From assembly GCF_900116365.1 (NCBI RefSeq), contig NZ_FPAG01000010.1, forward strand, positions 62,001 to 126,000: 64,000 nt of DNA. The letters are read 5' to 3'. This stretch comes from Zhouia amylolytica. GTDB taxonomy: Bacteria > Bacteroidota > Bacteroidia > Flavobacteriales > Flavobacteriaceae. Of this stretch, positions 46,216-55,692 are shown in pieces; position 1 is the first letter of the stretch, and each line of letters starts with the position of its first letter. Under the pieces are notes generated by a model that was given only the letters and a program-made list of their open reading frames with translations, ran no database searches and was not told the DNA's origin. The translations under genes and the position numbers were made by a program.

Positions 46216-46245
46216 AAAAGCCTCACTAAATAGTGAGGCTCTTTG
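46216..46245 (-). terminator. Terminator of the metzincin-like protease gene
   Basis: AGCCTCACT-AAAT-AGTGAGGCT stem; on the minus strand it is followed by TTTTTTGAT. It lies 30 nt beyond the stop codon. Confidence 0.85.
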
Positions 46246-46272
46246 ATTTGAGTCTGATATGATTAGGTGATC

Positions 46273-47862
46273 TTAATCGAGATAAGCACCGAATTCAGCG
46301 AGGTGGGTATAGTTGAAATCGCCGTGACTGTTTTGAGTAACTACTTTTACATAGCGTATGTTTTTTCTTGTGCTAAAAGCGGTGTATTGCCAACTAGACT
46401 GTCTTTTTAAATGGTATTGTCCTTCACTGGTCCAGTTGATGTTGTCGGTACTCGTAAAGATTTCACAATCTTTGATTACTCCATTTAGGTTATCTCGATT
46501 TTGAAAAGCAAGGCCGTCAACAGTTGTTTCGGCTCCCATATCCACTACAAAATAATGCGGGTGATCAGGTAATGATCTTTTCCACTCGGTATGCCATACA
46601 GTAGCGCGATTGTCGTCTAGCATATTGGATGCAGCACCTGTGTCTTCTTCACTGTCCGCATCAATAACCTCCCAGTTATCTCTGTTTAGGATGTCTCTTA
46701 TTTGCAGGTGGTCAACATTGGTTTCTCCATTGATATATTTATAATCACCCAGGTTTATTTGTCTTGTTGTTCCATTTTCAAATACAAACATTACTTTTAG
46801 GGTGTAATTGGTGTTTGTTACCTGAAACAGTTCAGCAACGGGCATGGAAACACTGAAGGTATCATCAGCACCAGGATTAGCTACCCAACCAATCTGATTG
46901 TAATTTGATCTTCCTTCCGGATCTTGATTTACAATAATTTTTTTAACTGGAGTATCACTTTCAAATTTACCATTTACGTTTAGGGATCCGTTTTCGAATT
47001 TCGATTTTAATTCTGTCAGTTTATAGCTTACCGGACCATAAAAGTTGTCTTCAATTGGACTGAATATTTCATTTTCGCTTAAAATTGCAGCATCAGAGGC
47101 CGTCATAAAAGTACGATCGATCTTTCCAACCTTGATTACATGGTTTCCGTTATCCATTAGGGAGGTTCCGAAATCGATGTATTCTGATCTCTTTTGAGAA
47201 TTGTGCGGAAGGTTAATTCCGTGGCCGAGTTCGTGAATCAGTCCACCGATCCAACCGGCTTCGTTACCAGGCTGGCCTCCGGCGCCCATATTATCCCATG
47301 TCATGTCGGCTCCGGCGTCGAGAGCAAAACAATATTTACCTACACCGTAAAAAGGAACTCCACCAATTTGATCTCCTTCCATACGTTCCGGAAGAATAAC
47401 CAGAAAATGCTCGCTGGTTGGTTCAACATCGTCGTTATTAGCAAAATATTCTTTGATTTCGGGGATTATTTTTTGATAACCACCGGAATACGGGTATTCG
47501 TCTTTGGTTAATTTACCTTCGATTCGGATAATATTCACCATTTGGCTGCTTGGGTTGATTTGTAAGCCAAATGTAGAATTTGAATATCCCCAATGCTCCA
47601 TCCATTTTTTTACATAAGATTGGGTATTAATCATGATGTTACTAATTCTTCGGCGATAGTCAGGTTTTGCATCGTTATCAGTAGGTGTAAAGTAAATAAC
47701 GTTCAATGCGCGTGGAGTGGCAGAAACAAAGCCATTCTTGTCGGTTGTCATTGACGCATTTTCCGAGGTCAGATTTTCCGAGAAATCTGCTTTTTCGCAA
47801 CTAACACCTATTGCGGCTATGCACAGATAGGTTGCCCATAATTTAATTTTAATGGTTTTCAT
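46273..47862 (-). CDS. Metzincin-like zinc metallopeptidase lipoprotein with C-terminal discoidin domain
   Basis: 529 residues with a lipobox GVSC near 19-22. The zinc motif is H210-E-L-G-H214-G-I-N217-L-P-H220, the metzincin pattern HExxHxxGxxH but with Asn at the usual Gly. A likely Met-turn is seen in FGTSLMDNGNH further on. Residues about 400-529 are an F5/8 type C domain (NMLDDNRATVWHTEW, HPHYFVVDMG, FGAYLD). The protein is probably surface-anchored and degrades a glycoprotein held by the discoidin domain. It resembles the M60 protein at 57-59 kb in its C-terminal domain. The peptidase family number cannot be assigned by eye. Confidence 0.78.
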   Translation of the reverse strand: MKTIKIKLWATYLCIAAIGVSCEKADFSENLTSENASMTTDKNGFVSATPRALNVIYFTPTDNDAKPDYRRRISNIMINTQSYVKKWMEHWGYSNSTFGLQINPSSQMVNIIRIEGKLTKDEYPYSGGYQKIIPEIKEYFANNDDVEPTSEHFLVILPERMEGDQIGGVPFYGVGKYCFALDAGADMTWDNMGAGGQPGNEAGWIGGLIHELGHGINLPHNSQKRSEYIDFGTSLMDNGNHVIKVGKIDRTFMTASDAAILSENEIFSPIEDNFYGPVSYKLTELKSKFENGSLNVNGKFESDTPVKKIIVNQDPEGRSNYNQIGWVANPGADDTFSVSMPVAELFQVTNTNYTLKVMFVFENGTTRQINLGDYKYINGETNVDHLQIRDILNRDNWEVIDADSEEDTGAASNMLDDNRATVWHTEWKRSLPDHPHYFVVDMGAETTVDGLAFQNRDNLNGVIKDCEIFTSTDNINWTSEGQYHLKRQSSWQYTAFSTRKNIRYVKVVTQNSHGDFNYTHLAEFGAYLD

Positions 47863-48616
47863 ATGAATAAAATTTAATAGTTCCGTGGTTTAATTTTTTT
47901 CTTGAAATCATGTTGTGGATGCCATGATTCATTCGAAGTGCTTCTGGTGGTGAACCAGCAATTAATTTCATGCTTGGTGAATTTATGTTATAGGGGTAAC
48001 ATAGAAGATTAAACATCCATGAGAATGCTGATGAGTCTTGGGGACTCAAGTTGTTACTACTTAATTTTTCAGTTAGTCTTCTATCTACTTTCATATGATA
48101 TATAAATGGATTCTAATAGCATGAGTTCATATAAATTAGGTAACATTCGTTTTCTAATGTATGAATAAATTATTCTGTAAATAAACTGTTTGGTAATAAA
48201 ATGTAATATTAAAATTTTCTTTTAGCTTGTTTTTTATTTTTGTTTTGTAGGTTTTGGATTATGAAAAGCGTAGTTTATTTTGCGTGGCAAAGGCCTTGTA
48301 GCGTTATATTGTAGCTTATTTTATTGGGAATAATTAATAGAGGCACAAAGGCTTTATTATTCAGAATTCAGTGGTAGGTACAATTTGTAATTTAAACCCT
48401 GCTAGTACAACCACACAGTTTCTTCCATAGTTATTTCGAAATATTATTTTGTAATTAACTGATAATCATCTACTAGTAATAAAATCTTAAGATTTGATGT
48501 GTTTTTATACCATATAACCTATGAACGGGTATAGTTCGTCGGTTCGTTATTCCCGAATCGTGTAGTTTTTCATATATTATTATAGGTACAAGAAAAGTAA
48601 TTGCTGCTTCAAATGT
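47863..48616. other. Long intergenic region between divergent protease and permease genes
   Basis: About 750 nt. An 81-codon minus-strand frame overlaps the protease start but has no coding character. Otherwise AT-rich; no RNA gene, repeat or clear promoter box was seen. Confidence 0.5.
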
Positions 48617-50752
48617 TTGTATATGAGAAATAAATTAAAAAAGGAGTTAGGGTTATTTGATGTTTTTGCTATTAGTACCGGGGCTATGTTTAGTTCTGGT
48701 TTTTTTTTACTTCCCGGTATTGCATCACATTATACGGGAGCATCTGTATTTCTGGCCTATATACTGGCCGGAGTTTTAATCTTGCCTTCTATGTTTAGTA
48801 TAGCAGAAATATCGACCGCATTGCCACGATCTGGGGGCGCTTATTTTTTTCTGGACCGAAGTCTTGGTCCATTGATGGGAACTATTGGCGGTCTTGGCAC
48901 CTATTTTGCTCTAATGCTGAAGACCGCTTTTGCAATTATTGGAATTGGAGCATATGCGGCTTTATTTTGGGAGGTTCCTACTAAAATCGTTGCCATAGTG
49001 GCCACCCTGTTATTTATGATTTTAAACTTGGTCGGAGCTAAGAAAACCTCCGCTTTTCAAAAAGTCTTTGTAACCTTCTTACTGGTTATATTGATCACCT
49101 TTATTGTTGATGGGATTTATTCTATATGTTGTGGCGGCACTATTACTAAACAGGGCTTAGATGCCCAGTTGACACCATTTCTTTCAGGAGGACTTAGCGG
49201 TCTGTTCACCTCTGCCGGTTTTGTTTTTGTATCGTATTTAGGTCTCACGCAGATTGTAAGTGTAGCCGAAGAGATTAAAAATCCTGAAAGGAACATTCCT
49301 TTGGGGATGATTCTTTCTTTGGTAGTCACTGGTCTCATTTATGGTTTGGGCGTTTTTATCATGGTTGCCATTATAGAGCCAGAGGCTTTTGCTAATGAGC
49401 TGGCACCTGCGGCTGTTGCTGCTTCACAAATGTTTAAATGGTTGCCAGAGAATGCCGGTGTGTTGTTAATGTCTATAGCTGCCCTTGCTGCTTTTGCTTC
49501 TACAGGTAATGCCGGACTATTATCTGCATCCCGATACCCTTTTGCCATGGGACGAGATAAATTGTTACCGGCTATAATGGCCAGAATAGGAGGCAAGGGG
49601 ACTCCAGTTATGGCCATATTTTTTACTACCGCATTTATAATTCTTTTTATTTTAGTATTGTCGGAGGAAGGAATTGTTAAGCTTGCCAGTACCTTCCAGT
49701 TACTCATATTTATTTTTATTAATTTTTCTGTTATTGTTTTCAGAAAGAGTAAAATAGCCTCTTATGATCCAGGTTACCTGTCTCCTTTATACCCATATAT
49801 GCAAGTTATTGGTATAGTTATCTCCTTCATATTAATTATATATTTAGGATGGATGCCTATTCTATTTACTGCGGGAATTGTCTTGTTGGGGGTTCTTTGG
49901 TATCATTTTCATGCCCGAGGCAAAGTAAAGCGTGAAGGGGCTATATTTCATTGGTTTGCTTTATTAGGAAAATACCAATATGATGAACTGGAGAATGAAT
50001 TAATGACCATCTTAAAAGAGAAGGGACTTAGACAAGGTGATCCTTTTGATGAAACTGTAATAAAATCTAAAATCAGTATGTTCAAAACTCCTGCGGATTT
50101 AGATAGAGTTTTGAATAAGGTTTCTGATTATCTTTCGGTTGAATTGGGAAAAAGAAAAGAAGCAATCAAAAAAAGGTTTCTACACGCGTTAAATGATGAT
50201 GCCGTAATATCGTTACCAGGGGTTCTTATTTTTCATGCTACTTATGATGATGTTTTACATCCTTCCATGCAAATTATTGTTTCTAAACAGGAACTGGATG
50301 GTGAGATTCCTTTTAAAAGTCGGGCGGTTAAAGCTCCTATTCATATATGTTGTTTTCTGATAAATTCGGATGAAAAACCCAAGCAGCAGTTGCGTATGCT
50401 GACTCGACTTATAGATATTTTAGAAAGACCTGATGTTGTGGATGCATTGTTAGCCATGGATAGCCATCGTGAGATAAAGGAGTACCTTTTACAAAACGAG
50501 AATTTTGTGAGTGTAAAATTATTAGAAGGAACTACACAAAGTGCCATGATCGGACGTCAACTGATGGAAGTTTCCTTGCCTAAGGATGTCTTAGTAGCCT
50601 TGATTGAAAGAAATAATAAAACATTTACACCAAACGGGTCTACGGTCTTGCAGGAAAATGATATTCTTACCATCCTGGGAGATTCTAAATCTATTTCTAA
50701 ATTATTTAAGGGTTATATGGGGGCGGAGATAGAAAATATGCAGGATATATAA
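48617..50752 (+). CDS. APC-family amino-acid permease with EIIA-like and TrkA-C-like cytosolic tail
   Basis: 711 residues. The first ~430 are an APC-type permease with 12 helices, beginning LGLFDVFAISTGAMFSSGFFLLPG, the substrate-binding GxG region of helix 1. The cytosolic tail has two parts: about 450-620 resembles a PTS EIIA-like domain (RKEAIKKRFLHALNDDAV, LPGVLIFHA) but lacks the phosphorylatable PH motif, and about 635-711 is a TrkA-C/RCK_C-type domain (IGRQLMEVSLPKDVLVALIER ... LQENDILTILGD). This tail suggests ligand gating by a nucleotide or ion. The start is MYMRNKL; the second Met is an alternative. The transported amino acid is unknown. Confidence 0.85.
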   Translation: MYMRNKLKKELGLFDVFAISTGAMFSSGFFLLPGIASHYTGASVFLAYILAGVLILPSMFSIAEISTALPRSGGAYFFLDRSLGPLMGTIGGLGTYFALMLKTAFAIIGIGAYAALFWEVPTKIVAIVATLLFMILNLVGAKKTSAFQKVFVTFLLVILITFIVDGIYSICCGGTITKQGLDAQLTPFLSGGLSGLFTSAGFVFVSYLGLTQIVSVAEEIKNPERNIPLGMILSLVVTGLIYGLGVFIMVAIIEPEAFANELAPAAVAASQMFKWLPENAGVLLMSIAALAAFASTGNAGLLSASRYPFAMGRDKLLPAIMARIGGKGTPVMAIFFTTAFIILFILVLSEEGIVKLASTFQLLIFIFINFSVIVFRKSKIASYDPGYLSPLYPYMQVIGIVISFILIIYLGWMPILFTAGIVLLGVLWYHFHARGKVKREGAIFHWFALLGKYQYDELENELMTILKEKGLRQGDPFDETVIKSKISMFKTPADLDRVLNKVSDYLSVELGKRKEAIKKRFLHALNDDAVISLPGVLIFHATYDDVLHPSMQIIVSKQELDGEIPFKSRAVKAPIHICCFLINSDEKPKQQLRMLTRLIDILERPDVVDALLAMDSHREIKEYLLQNENFVSVKLLEGTTQSAMIGRQLMEVSLPKDVLVALIERNNKTFTPNGSTVLQENDILTILGDSKSISKLFKGYMGAEIENMQDI

Positions 50753-50984
50753 TGGATTGTTTGCTAAACAACCATTCTTCATTTCTCGGGTTTTATTGGG
50801 TTATATCAGCTGTTATTATGTAGAAAAATAATGCTTGTCAGATAAGTAAAGCATAGGAGAGGTTTCTGTTTAAATTAATTATGAATAAACTTTTCAAATA
50901 TCCCTTTATTTGAAATTAAGGCAAAAATCAGGCTAGCCATTATGACAGAAAGATTAATTAGAAATGATTGGGGTGAAATAAAAT

Positions 50985-51010
50985 AAAGCCACCTTGAGGG
51001 AGGTGGCTTT
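50985..51010 (-). terminator. Terminator of the FAS1 lipoprotein gene
   Basis: AAAGCCACCT-TGAGGG-AGGTGGCTTT, a perfect 10-bp stem; on the minus strand it is followed by ATTTTATTTC. Confidence 0.85.
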
Positions 51011-51030
51011 AGGAGGAATTAAAAAGTCAA

Positions 51031-51624
51031 CTATTCAGATTCAGGGACTAATACTTCGTCAATTACATGAATGACACCGTTGCTTGCTGAAATATTAAAT
51101 AACCCTTCAGAGACCAAAATGGTTGCATTTGCTTCCGTATCGTCATCATTTGTATCGATTCCTGCTGTGTTGCTTACAAAAATTGAATATCCGAGTAAGG
51201 TTTCTATTTCTCTTGGATTTTGTTTTGGAACTACACTGTTACTGAATCTTCTTCCATCTGTTACATGGTATGATAATACCGATGCTACCTGATCCGGTGT
51301 AAAATCTGTTAGTGCGTTATCTCCCAGAAATCGTACGAAAGCAGCATCAGTTGGAGCAAACACGGTGTATTGATCATTACCAGTAAACATTGAGGTAATA
51401 CCTGCATATTCTAAAGCTGCCAGTAATAGGGTAAATTGCGGTTCTTCTTCATCTGTGGCATTGGCTACAACTATTTCTGCGATGCTTTGATCACCTTTTT
51501 CGGCAGCTACCGAAGCTCGAGCATTAATATCTGCGGTAATGAGTTGTTCATCTATTGATTCCTTTTCACAGGATGTGAAAATCAACATCATACTTAAAAT
51601 TCCTATGGTAAATACATTTTTCAT
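51031..51624 (-). CDS. Fasciclin (FAS1) domain lipoprotein
   Basis: 197 residues with a lipobox FTSC at 16-19. A single FAS1 domain covers about 40-195: FTLLLAALEYAGI, the H1 motif YTVFAPTDAAFVRF, the middle LSYHVTDGRRF and the H2 motif NGVIHVIDEVLVP. FAS1 lipoproteins mediate surface adhesion or bind lipids or polysaccharide at the outer membrane. Normal length for a one-domain member. It is transcribed alone, with its own terminator, convergent with the permease gene. Confidence 0.93.
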   Translation of the reverse strand: MKNVFTIGILSMMLIFTSCEKESIDEQLITADINARASVAAEKGDQSIAEIVVANATDEEEPQFTLLLAALEYAGITSMFTGNDQYTVFAPTDAAFVRFLGDNALTDFTPDQVASVLSYHVTDGRRFSNSVVPKQNPREIETLLGYSIFVSNTAGIDTNDDDTEANATILVSEGLFNISASNGVIHVIDEVLVPESE

Positions 51625-51953
51625 GATATATAACTTTTTGATTATTAGTTAAATATAATAAAATTTTCAACATTGTTCAACTTTTTGTGATAAATGTTAA
51701 ACAAAATGTAAAAATGGCTTATAGTATTGAATAAAGTTGAATTGCCTGAAGAAGATGATCGAGAACCTTTCACTGAAAGAAAACTAATATTTTGAATCGG
51801 ATATAATGGAGTGTCAAATTTTTTGCTTTGCCAGGAGTAACTCTTAATTAATAAAGCCATTAAGTCATCAATCTTATTGAAATAAAAATAGAAATGCATC
51901 CCCATCGATGGGAATGCATTTATTATCTTGTTTTTAAAGTCTTCAATAAGATT
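51625..51953. other. Intergenic region with a terminator for the CDF gene
   Basis: Holds the upstream region of the FAS1 gene and, at 51892-51921, an imperfect palindrome AAATGCAT..CCCATCGATGGG.ATGCATTT that on the minus strand is followed by CTATTTTTATTT, the probable terminator of the metal-exporter operon. An 86-codon minus-strand frame here has no coding character. Confidence 0.6.
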
Positions 51954-52886
51954 TTAACAAGTAAGTAATTTACAATTACTATTAGTTGTTTCCATTTGTA
52001 CGGTAGGATGTTGGATATTAAAATTTTCCATAAGCTTTATAATCTTATTTAAGATGTCCTGCTTAGTCGTCGGATTAGAATCATTTATTACCGCGTGCAC
52101 TGAACCTATATTGTAATCGCCATCCATAGTCCATACATGAAGATCATGAATATCAACGACCCCTTCTATGCGCTGCAATTCAACTTTAAACTTATTTATA
52201 TTAATATGTTCCGGGACTGATTGTAACATTACCTTTAGGGTTTTGATCAGACTTTTGATAGCATTGATACCTATAAACAGGGCTATTCCTATGGCCAATA
52301 TACCATCTATCCAATTCCAGCCTGTAAAGTAAATGATTACGGAACCTATTAATACTGCGGCCCACCCCAATACATCCTCCAGAAGGTGGAGCATTATAGA
52401 TTGACTGTTGTGGCTATGTCCATGATGATGTCCATGATGGTGATGTCCGTGACCACCATTTTTGATTTTAATAAAGGCAAATCCATTTACTGCAAGTCCT
52501 AACAAGGCTAACCACAACATCCCGAAGCTATACACTTCTTTTGGGTTGATGAACGAATTGTATGCTGTAATTAGCATGGTAATTGAACCTGCCAATAGAA
52601 ATATAGACAAACTTATGGCTGACAAAAGAGAAAATCGTTTATAGCCATAAGAGAATTTATCCGAGCGTTTTTTGCCTGCTATTTTTTCCATAACTATGGC
52701 AAGTCCGATCGCTCCTGCATCCATGAAATCATGAAATGCATCGGCTACAATGGCAGTTGAATTTGTTAAAATACCCCCAATTAATTCTATTATCGAAAAG
52801 AGCAGATTCAACCAAAAGGCCAATGTTAAACCATTTTTATGGTTATGATGTTGATCACAGTTATTATGGGCTTCAGAAATAGTCAT
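51954..52886 (-). CDS. CDF-family cation exporter (probable Zn2+)
   Basis: 310 residues, six membrane helices. The transport site is H52-x3-D56 in ADAFHDFMDA on helix 2 and H167-x3-D171 in HLLEDVLGW on helix 5; this HD-HD quartet is the zinc-selective form of the CDF family. A His-rich loop at 146-159 between helices 4 and 5 also fits zinc. The C-terminal ~90 residues are the usual ferredoxin-like cytosolic domain (HDLHVWTMD). It exports metal from the cytosol in exchange for protons. It follows an HMA protein gene by 12 nt within a copper locus, so a wider metal range cannot be excluded. Confidence 0.92.
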   Translation of the reverse strand: MTISEAHNNCDQHHNHKNGLTLAFWLNLLFSIIELIGGILTNSTAIVADAFHDFMDAGAIGLAIVMEKIAGKKRSDKFSYGYKRFSLLSAISLSIFLLAGSITMLITAYNSFINPKEVYSFGMLWLALLGLAVNGFAFIKIKNGGHGHHHHGHHHGHSHNSQSIMLHLLEDVLGWAAVLIGSVIIYFTGWNWIDGILAIGIALFIGINAIKSLIKTLKVMLQSVPEHININKFKVELQRIEGVVDIHDLHVWTMDGDYNIGSVHAVINDSNPTTKQDILNKIIKLMENFNIQHPTVQMETTNSNCKLLTC

Positions 52887-52898
52887 AATGCATTAGGT

Positions 52899-53120
52899 TT
52901 ATATCAAAGGTTTAATCTGAAATCCTTTACTTTTTACAATTGTCATTATTTCATCTTCGGTTATTCCATCCGATTTTACAGCAAGGATTTTGTCCGCATT
53001 ATTGGTATCAACATCCCAATGGCAAATACCTTCAGCACTATCTAAGTCCGATTGTACTTTTGAGATACAACCTCCACAATTCAGGTTGGTTTTAAAAAGA
53101 AATTCATTATTGTTATCCAT
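52899..53120 (-). CDS. Heavy-metal-associated (HMA) domain protein, CopZ-like
   Basis: 73 residues, a single ferredoxin-like HMA fold. Metal-binding cysteines C15 and C18 are in NCGGCISKV; the following VQSDLDSAEGICHWDVD and ILAVKSDGITEDEIMTIVKSKG complete the fold. It probably carries Cu(I), or another soft metal, to the CopA ATPase encoded upstream or to the CDF exporter downstream. The motif GG between the cysteines differs from the common TC/AA and may shift specificity. It is preceded by a copy of the 37-nt element also found before copA. Confidence 0.87.
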   Translation of the reverse strand: MDNNNEFLFKTNLNCGGCISKVQSDLDSAEGICHWDVDTNNADKILAVKSDGITEDEIMTIVKSKGFQIKPLI

Positions 53121-53183
53121 GATTTTGAATATTTTTTAATTGTTATTTAATACGGCAAATTTCTGCATAAGCCAGCAGTTGAT

Positions 53184-53220
53184 TATTGTACTATTTTGTA
53201 TTTGATTTACGAGATTTACA
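53184..53220 (-). promoter_or_regulatory. 37-nt element upstream of the HMA-CDF genes, copy 1
   Basis: On the minus strand it begins TGTAAATCTCGTAAATCAAA and ends GTACAATA. It aligns without gaps to 55693-55729 with 30 of 37 identities. This copy contains the direct repeat GTAAATC-TC-GTAAATC, a shape AraC proteins bind. It lies directly after the copA stop and about 63 nt before the HMA start. Confidence 0.6.
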
Positions 53221-53223
53221 GAT

Positions 53224-55641
53224 TTATTTCTTCAACTTTAATCTTAAGCTGTTACTTACAACACTCAAGCTACTCATGGCCATAGCAGCACCAGCAATCA
53301 TTGGATTTAATAAAAAACCATTCACGGGATAAAGAATACCAGCTGCAATTGGAATACCTATGAGGTTATAAATAAAGGCCCAAAACAAGTTTTGCTTAAT
53401 CGTGGCGACAGTTTGTTTTGACAATTTAATTGCTTCTGGAATCTTGGTAAGGTCGGAAGAAATAATGGTCATTTTGGCTACATCCATGGCAATATCACTT
53501 CCTTTACCCATAGCAATACTTACATCGGCCGTGGCAAGAGCTGTGCTATCGTTTATACCATCTCCGACCATGGCAACGGTTTTACCTTGTTGCTGTAGTT
53601 CTTTTACAAAATTAGCTTTGTCTTGAGGTAATACTTCGGCTTTAAAATACTTAATACCTGTTTGTTTTGCTATGGCCCTGGCCGTAGCTTGATTATCACC
53701 GGTTAACATATAGAGATCAATACCTGTTTGCTGTAGTTCTTTGATGGCATGAACCGATGTATCTTTAATCTTATCGGAGATGGCCAGAACGGAAATTGCC
53801 TGATTGCCCCTGGCAAACCAAATAACTGTTTTGGCTTGTTTCCCCCAATTATCGGCTGGTTTTAAAAGTTCACTAGGGATAATTATATTATTTTCGGTCA
53901 ATAATTTTTTATTACCAATTAAATAAGTTTCGTTGTGATATTCGGCCTTAACACCTTTCCCTGTTATGCTTTCGAAATGATCTAATTTAGGGGAGGTGAT
54001 TTCTCCAAAGTATTTAACCACTGCTTCTGCCAGCGGGTGCTCGGATTGTTTTTCGATACTTACAAGTATATCCTTTGATGAATCGTCATTATGAAGCCAA
54101 TATATGTCGGTTAGCTGTGGTTTACCTTCGGTAATTGTACCAGTTTTATCCAGAATGATGGCATCTACTTTTTTTGCTAATTCCAGGCTTTCTGCATCTT
54201 TAATTAAGATACCCTTCTCAGCTCCTTTACCGACTCCTACCATAATAGCGGTTGGCGTAGCCAGTCCTAATGCACATGGACAGGCAATTACCAGCACAGT
54301 GATAGCCGCCAAAAGACCCTGGACAATACCATTGGTTCCTCCAAGAAATAGCCATAGAATCAAGGTTAAGATGGCAATACTAATAACGATGGGAACGAAG
54401 ATGCTTGCAATTTTATCTACTAATTTTTGTACCGGTGCTTTGCTTCCCTGGGCATCCTGGACCATTTTAATGATTTGGGCAAGCATGGTTTCTTTCCCTA
54501 CTTTATTCGCTTTGAACCGGAAGCTTCCTTTATGATTAATAGTTCCCGCAAACACTTTTTCTTGTTTTGTTTTGAGCACGGGCACAGGCTCTCCACTGAG
54601 CATACTTTCATCTACATACGAACTGCCTGTGGTTACAATGCCGTCTACCGCTATTTTTTCCCCTGGTTTTACCAGGATTATATCGCCGGGTTTTACAACT
54701 TCGACGGCTATTTTTTTTTCATGACCGTCTGCCTGTAAAACCGTGACTGTTTTGGGTTGTAGCCCCATTAACTTTTTAATCGCTGAGGAGGTATTTCCTT
54801 TGGCCTTTTCTTCTAATAATTTACCTAATAAAATAAAAGCAATGATTACGGCTGCTGCTTCAAAGTAGACGTGAGCCTCCAGGCCTCTTGTTTCCCAAAA
54901 TGCCGGGAAGGTCATGTTAAATACGCTAAAAATGTAGGCTATACCTGTACTTAGGGCAACCAGCGTATCCATATTGGCAGAGCGATGTTTTGCTTGTTTC
55001 CAAGCATTTATATAGAAGTCTTTTCCTAAACAAACTACCACGGGTGTCGCAAAAAGCCACATGATTAAATTGGCATAAGGAATATTCATTAAAAACATCC
55101 CAATTATTACCACTGGTAGGGATAGCATTACGGCCCAGGTCGTTTTTTGTTTTAGTTTTTTGAACTTCTTTTGGTGGATATCTTCCAGAGTTTCCTGTTG
55201 GGTGGATTCATCTTCAATTAAGAGATCATAACCCGCAGCTTGAACGGCTTTTTGCAGTTTTTTAGCATTGGTCATATTTGGAAGGAATTCAACTGAGAGG
55301 TTACCGGTAGCAAAATTGACTGCAGCATTGACCACCCCCGATTCATTATTTACAATGTTTTCAGCACTTCCTGCGCAAGCTGCGCAAGTCATTCCTAGCA
55401 AGGGATAATTTTTTTTTACAGTGCTGACTCCATACCCCAGGTCTTTAATGGTTTTTATAGCATCAGACACTCCTTTTTCTTGAGGAACGACAATTATAGC
55501 CCTTCGGTTATTAAGTTCAACTTTGTGGGAATTAATTCCTTTAACTTGTGAAAGCCCTTTGTCAATAATACCTGCACAGTGTTCACTTTCTACTGATTCA
55601 AGGGGCAGGTAGATGATTTTTTCATTATTATTTAAAGCCAT
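53224..55641 (-). CDS. copA: Copper-exporting P1B-type ATPase (CopA)
   Basis: 805 residues. The functional N-terminal HMA domain has C86-A-A-C89 in GMTCAACAG; an earlier HMA-like segment (residues 1-75) has only EHCAG and has lost its CxxC. Eight membrane helices carry the CPC site (C454-P-C456 in ACPCALGLATP). D498 in DKTGT is phosphorylated, SEHPLAEA holds the P1B-type HP, and GDGINDS closes the P domain. It pumps Cu(I) out of the cytosol. It is placed between an AraC regulator and an HMA chaperone-like gene, with 37-nt elements before both it and the HMA gene. Confidence 0.96.
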   Translation of the reverse strand: MALNNNEKIIYLPLESVESEHCAGIIDKGLSQVKGINSHKVELNNRRAIIVVPQEKGVSDAIKTIKDLGYGVSTVKKNYPLLGMTCAACAGSAENIVNNESGVVNAAVNFATGNLSVEFLPNMTNAKKLQKAVQAAGYDLLIEDESTQQETLEDIHQKKFKKLKQKTTWAVMLSLPVVIIGMFLMNIPYANLIMWLFATPVVVCLGKDFYINAWKQAKHRSANMDTLVALSTGIAYIFSVFNMTFPAFWETRGLEAHVYFEAAAVIIAFILLGKLLEEKAKGNTSSAIKKLMGLQPKTVTVLQADGHEKKIAVEVVKPGDIILVKPGEKIAVDGIVTTGSSYVDESMLSGEPVPVLKTKQEKVFAGTINHKGSFRFKANKVGKETMLAQIIKMVQDAQGSKAPVQKLVDKIASIFVPIVISIAILTLILWLFLGGTNGIVQGLLAAITVLVIACPCALGLATPTAIMVGVGKGAEKGILIKDAESLELAKKVDAIILDKTGTITEGKPQLTDIYWLHNDDSSKDILVSIEKQSEHPLAEAVVKYFGEITSPKLDHFESITGKGVKAEYHNETYLIGNKKLLTENNIIIPSELLKPADNWGKQAKTVIWFARGNQAISVLAISDKIKDTSVHAIKELQQTGIDLYMLTGDNQATARAIAKQTGIKYFKAEVLPQDKANFVKELQQQGKTVAMVGDGINDSTALATADVSIAMGKGSDIAMDVAKMTIISSDLTKIPEAIKLSKQTVATIKQNLFWAFIYNLIGIPIAAGILYPVNGFLLNPMIAGAAMAMSSLSVVSNSLRLKLKK

Positions 55642-55692
55642 TTTTTCTATATTATTTTACAGTACAAAAATGACTTTAAATAGAAGGAAAGC

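Noticed and set aside
47849-48094. 81-codon minus-strand ORF upstream of the metzincin-like protease
   Set aside because: It overlaps the protease start, has no hydrophobic or domain pattern, and uses codons like non-coding AT-rich DNA.
51645-51905. 86-codon minus-strand ORF before the FAS1 gene
   Set aside because: Starts inside a probable terminator palindrome and shows no recognisable protein features.
52839-55641. Plus-strand ORFs opposite the CDF and copA genes
   Set aside because: Antisense to conserved coding sequence; no independent start signals or domains.
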